The notes beneath the pieces are model-generated. The model searched no databases and was not told the origin of the DNA. It saw nothing but the letters and a program-made list of their open reading frames with translations. Shown here in pieces: positions 60,852 to 64,000 of a stretch of DNA of 64,000 nt. Where the stretch lies: NCBI GenBank assembly GCA_022575985.1, contig JAKSXM010000228.1, positions 1 to 64,000 of the forward strand, written 5' to 3'. Positions within the stretch are counted from its first letter, which is position 1; each line of letters starts with the position of its first letter. This DNA is from Anagrus nilaparvatae (lineage: Eukaryota; Arthropoda; Insecta; Hymenoptera; Mymaridae). The translations under genes were made by a program, and so were the position numbers.

Positions 60852-62307
60852 CTCCAGTCAAAATACGGGTTTGGTTGTATTTTTACTGGCGAACATGAGA
60901 TTTGCTTTACTATATGTTTTTTGGGTCGCTGAACACGAAAATCGGGGTCATTTCGTAAAGAAATGGGGGCTTCACCCCTAAATTTGCAAAAAACTACCCC
61001 AAAATGGGGTGTTTTTTACATAGTTGCACTTTGAGCGCTCAGATTCGCACCATACGGGTTTGTTGGGTTGCTGATCAAGAATTTCGACTTCTTTTTCTTA
61101 AATAATTAAAATTTCACCCCTAAATTGGCTAAAAATACCCTAAAAATACCCCCTAAAAGGGGTGTTTTTGCTATTTGGGCACTTTGAGCAACCAGGATAG
61201 GTCCATATAGGTTTTTCGGGTCGCTAATTAAGAATTTCGACTTATTTTTCATAAATATACAATATTTCACCCTTAAAATAGCTAAAACTACCCCTAATAG
61301 GGGTGTTTTTGCTAATTGTTCACTTTGAGCATCCAGTATATGTCCATATAGGTTTTTTCCGTCGCTAATCAAGAATTTCGACTTATTTTTCTTAAGTATT
61401 TCTTGAGCATGCATTATAAAAAAAAAAATATTAAGTTTTATTTATTCATTTTTACGTTCACTATAATAATTTATTTTTCAGGTAAGTATTAATTTTTTAT
61501 AAAAAAAAATAACAAATTTTTATTGATCAGCGGCCCAGGGACCTGAATGGACATAATCGGGATGCTCAAAGTGTGAAAATAGCAAAAACACACCTTTTAG
61601 GAGTAGTTTTATGTGTGAAATATTCAATACTTATGAAAAAAGAGTCAAAATTCTTGATTAAAGACCCACAAAACCTATATATACATATCCTGGATGCACA
61701 AAGTGCGAAAATAGCAAAAACACCCTTTTCAGGGGTAGTTTTAGCTAATTTAAGGATGAAATATTGAATTTTTATGAAAAATAACTCGAAATTCTTGATT
61801 AGCGACCCAAAAAACCTATATGGACATATCCTGGTTGCTCAAAGTGTCCAAATAGCAAAAACACCCCCTTTTCGGGGTAATTTTAGCCAATTTAGGGGTG
61901 AAATTTGAATTATTTATGAAAAACAAGTCGAAATTCTTAATTAGCGACTCAAAAAACTTATATGGACATATCCTGGTTGCTCAAAGTGCGAAAGTAGCAA
62001 AATCACCCCCTTTTTGGGGGTAATTTTAGCTAATTTAGGGGTGAAATATTAATTATTTATGAAAAAGAAGTCGAAATTCTTGATCAGCGACCCAAAAACC
62101 CCGTTTGGTGCAAATCTGAGCGCTCAAAGTGCAACTATGTAAAAAACACCCCATTTTGGGGTAGTTTTTTGCAAATTTAGGGGTGAAGCCCCCATTTCTT
62201 TACGAAATGACCCCGATTTTCGTGTTCAGCGACCCAAAAAACATATAGTAAAGCAAATCTCATGTTCGCCAGTAAAAATACAACCCACCCCCGTATTTTG
62301 ACTGGAG
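60852..62307. mobile_element. Palindromic array of about 142-bp units with TIR ends
   Basis: The 1456 bp element has ends CTCCAGTCAAAATACGGG and its mirror CCGTATTTTGACTGGAG, each flanked by TA. Each half is a head-to-tail array, inverted relative to the other half. A unit reads roughly GTTGCTCAAAGTGCGAAAAT, AGCAAAAACACCCCTTTT, GGGGTAATTTTAGC, GGGGTGAAAT, GTCGAAATTCTTGATTAGCG. About four to five units lie right of the centre (61430-61530) and three to four left. The outermost unit of each arm is the best conserved. The frames at 61106-61414 and 61573-61767 are translations of the unit, not genes. Confidence 0.85.
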
Positions 62308-63609
62308 TAGTTTACGAATTTTCTTCCTTAATTTATTATTTATATCTCCATTAATTTCAAAATCATATCAAACCAAAAAAATTTCTAATTATTGTAAAAT
62401 CTATAAGTCTTAAAATGCAAAATTCATAAATAACCGACTCACCCTCTATATATTCACCTTTTGCACGAATAAATAAATAAATAAATAAATTTTAATCTAT
62501 AATGTAAACAATACCCCATAAATTACCTCTAAGATAATTACACACATTACTAATTACTCTAATATAGCAAATTACACACGAAAATAATTACATTATAAAA
62601 AAAAAATAAATCAAGATTTAAAATTATTTCTTCTCTTAATTACAAAAATAATTATAAAACCATTAAAGAATAATAAAAAAAACATTGAACAGTTAATAGA
62701 TTTAAGCCGATAATTTTCAATTGTTTTCGTGTATATAATAATATAATAATAATAATAAATAAATAAAAAATACATAATAGAAAATAATGGTTAATTGACG
62801 CGTGTAAACTTTCTCGCAAATAAAAGTTCACGCGACGGATTTATAAGTACAAAAGGATTTTTTTATTTCTTGTGTTAAATTAACAATTTAATTTTATTTA
62901 ATTATATGTATTTTATACATCAGTTTTAAATAAATTAATTTCATAAGTTTTAAGGCTATTTTTTGATTAGTATCGTTTAAAAAATATTTTTGTACTGTCG
63001 ACTTAAAGTTTATTTAAGTATCATAATATTTAAATACAACACATGACATTATCAAATGAATAAAATTTATTTATTTACAACTCCGTGCATTTATTATACC
63101 TTTCTGATGCAAATAAATGTTTTATTTTTTATTTGTATTAATGTAAATCATATTTAAAAGAAGATAAAAATAACCGGTTTAATTTTTTGTTGTTGCTTTA
63201 TTGTATGTATTTAAAAAGTATTTTGATTTTTATTGGCTTGTTTTTTATAAATCAAATTTTGGTTGCTAATTTTTATAGGGGACACTGTTAGAACGATAAG
63301 TATGTTCTAATGGTTATTGGATTAATCTATGAAATCTGGTATATTATTTGAGAAAAATTTGCTCACTGTAAATATAAGACTTGTGAAATTCATAAATCTC
63401 TAGATCTGTAAAAGACTCAATCTAAATATTTCGGCATTTCTTTATTTAAGGATATCTATCAACAGAATTTTTTTTGAGACTTTAAGGATGAAACTAAATT
63501 TTTTTAAATTTGTATCATCGAAAAGTCTGAAATAGAATATATTTTTTTATTTAGACGAAATACCTAATCACTTAAAAAATATAGAAATGATTCAGCAAAC
63601 TAATACTTA
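62308..63609. other. Intergenic AT-rich stretch
   Basis: It contains an (AAAT)n microsatellite at about 62468-62490 and an AAT-rich run near 62738-62768. No gene was recognised. Confidence 0.45.
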
Positions 63610-63935
63610 CACTGAAAAAAATCCTCTTGCTACTAATATAAATATTTAGCATTAGTTAGCGGAATTCCACCTGTGGCTGGCGAAATTTTTTTTTGCCCAA
63701 ACGGTTGCAAATGATTGAAACGTAAAGAAAAATGACAAAAATGTGAACAAAAGCATTTTTTCTTTCTCTTTGTACCAGTGTGCGCAAATTCAAAATTAGT
63801 AAAAAAAAAATTTTTTCAGTTTTCTTTTGAGTAATTTACAATTTTTTGAATAAAAAAATATAATTCCGCTGAATACAAATAGAATTTTGCTAGCCAAAAC
63901 CTTTCAAAATTCGCTTGTAGAGTTTTTTTTCAGTG
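63610..63935. mobile_element. CACTG-ended MITE, copy C
   Basis: It starts CACTGAAAAAAATCCTC and ends AGTTTTTTTTCAGTG. Family blocks GCCCAAACGGTTGCAAATGA and GAAACGTAAAGAAAA are present at left, and the mirrored GAGTAATTTACAATTTTTTG at right, as in copy A. Confidence 0.68.
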
Positions 63936-64000
63936 TTTTGTTAAAACTAAAAATAATTAGTTTATTACATAATTATTAACTATGCAGTGCCATTGTAACA

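Noticed and set aside
61106..61767. Repeat-bearing peptides rich in SKFLISDPKNLYG-type units
   Set aside because: They are translations of the 142-bp tandem unit; other units contain stops in the same frame, so coding selection is unlikely.

Overview
This is a eukaryotic window, very AT-rich, from an insect nuclear genome. It has spliced genes with GT-AG introns, a forkhead gene of the FoxB type, an arthropod prophenoloxidase, and many insect-type transposable elements. The extreme AT bias and the repeat mix would fit a small parasitoid wasp (for example a braconid) or a hemipteran. That is inference; nothing here fixes the species.

Only two host genes can be supported. At the left, the last exon of a FoxB (fd4/fd5-like) transcription factor lies on the plus strand (3753-4832). 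It begins inside the forkhead domain, so the earlier exon or exons lie left of the window across an intron of more than 3.7 kb. On the minus strand, a complete eight-exon prophenoloxidase gene occupies 13502 down to 9757. It has a plausible TATA box and initiator upstream and a poly(A) signal downstream. Its copper ligands are intact, but the Arg-Phe activation site of ordinary insect proPOs reads Asn-Leu.

The remaining 50 kb (about 13.7-64 kb) is a gene desert filled with dead or non-autonomous mobile elements. Protein-bearing remnants are: LINE ORF2 fragments (14.3-14.8 and 20.4-21.7 kb), a KRBA2-like integrase in a TIR element (14.9-16.2 kb), Ty1/copia (16.3-17.5 kb), internally deleted piggyBac (19.7-20.1 kb), a Tigger/pogo element that keeps only its DNA-binding domain (42.96-43.77 kb), and a FLYWCH-MULE pseudogene (45.0-47.1 kb).

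The striking feature is the number of inverted-repeat (hairpin) elements, more than ten. They include two members of one family with arms of about 0.9 kb (29.5-31.5 and 52.6-54.4 kb) and a palindromic array of about 142-bp units (60.85-62.31 kb). A related-looking array lies at 8.3-9.05 kb. A three-copy MITE family with CACTG ends sits at 23.7, 47.5 and 63.6 kb. Such hairpins could be transcribed as long double-stranded RNA; that is inference. No rRNA gene, intact tRNA gene or CRISPR array was seen.
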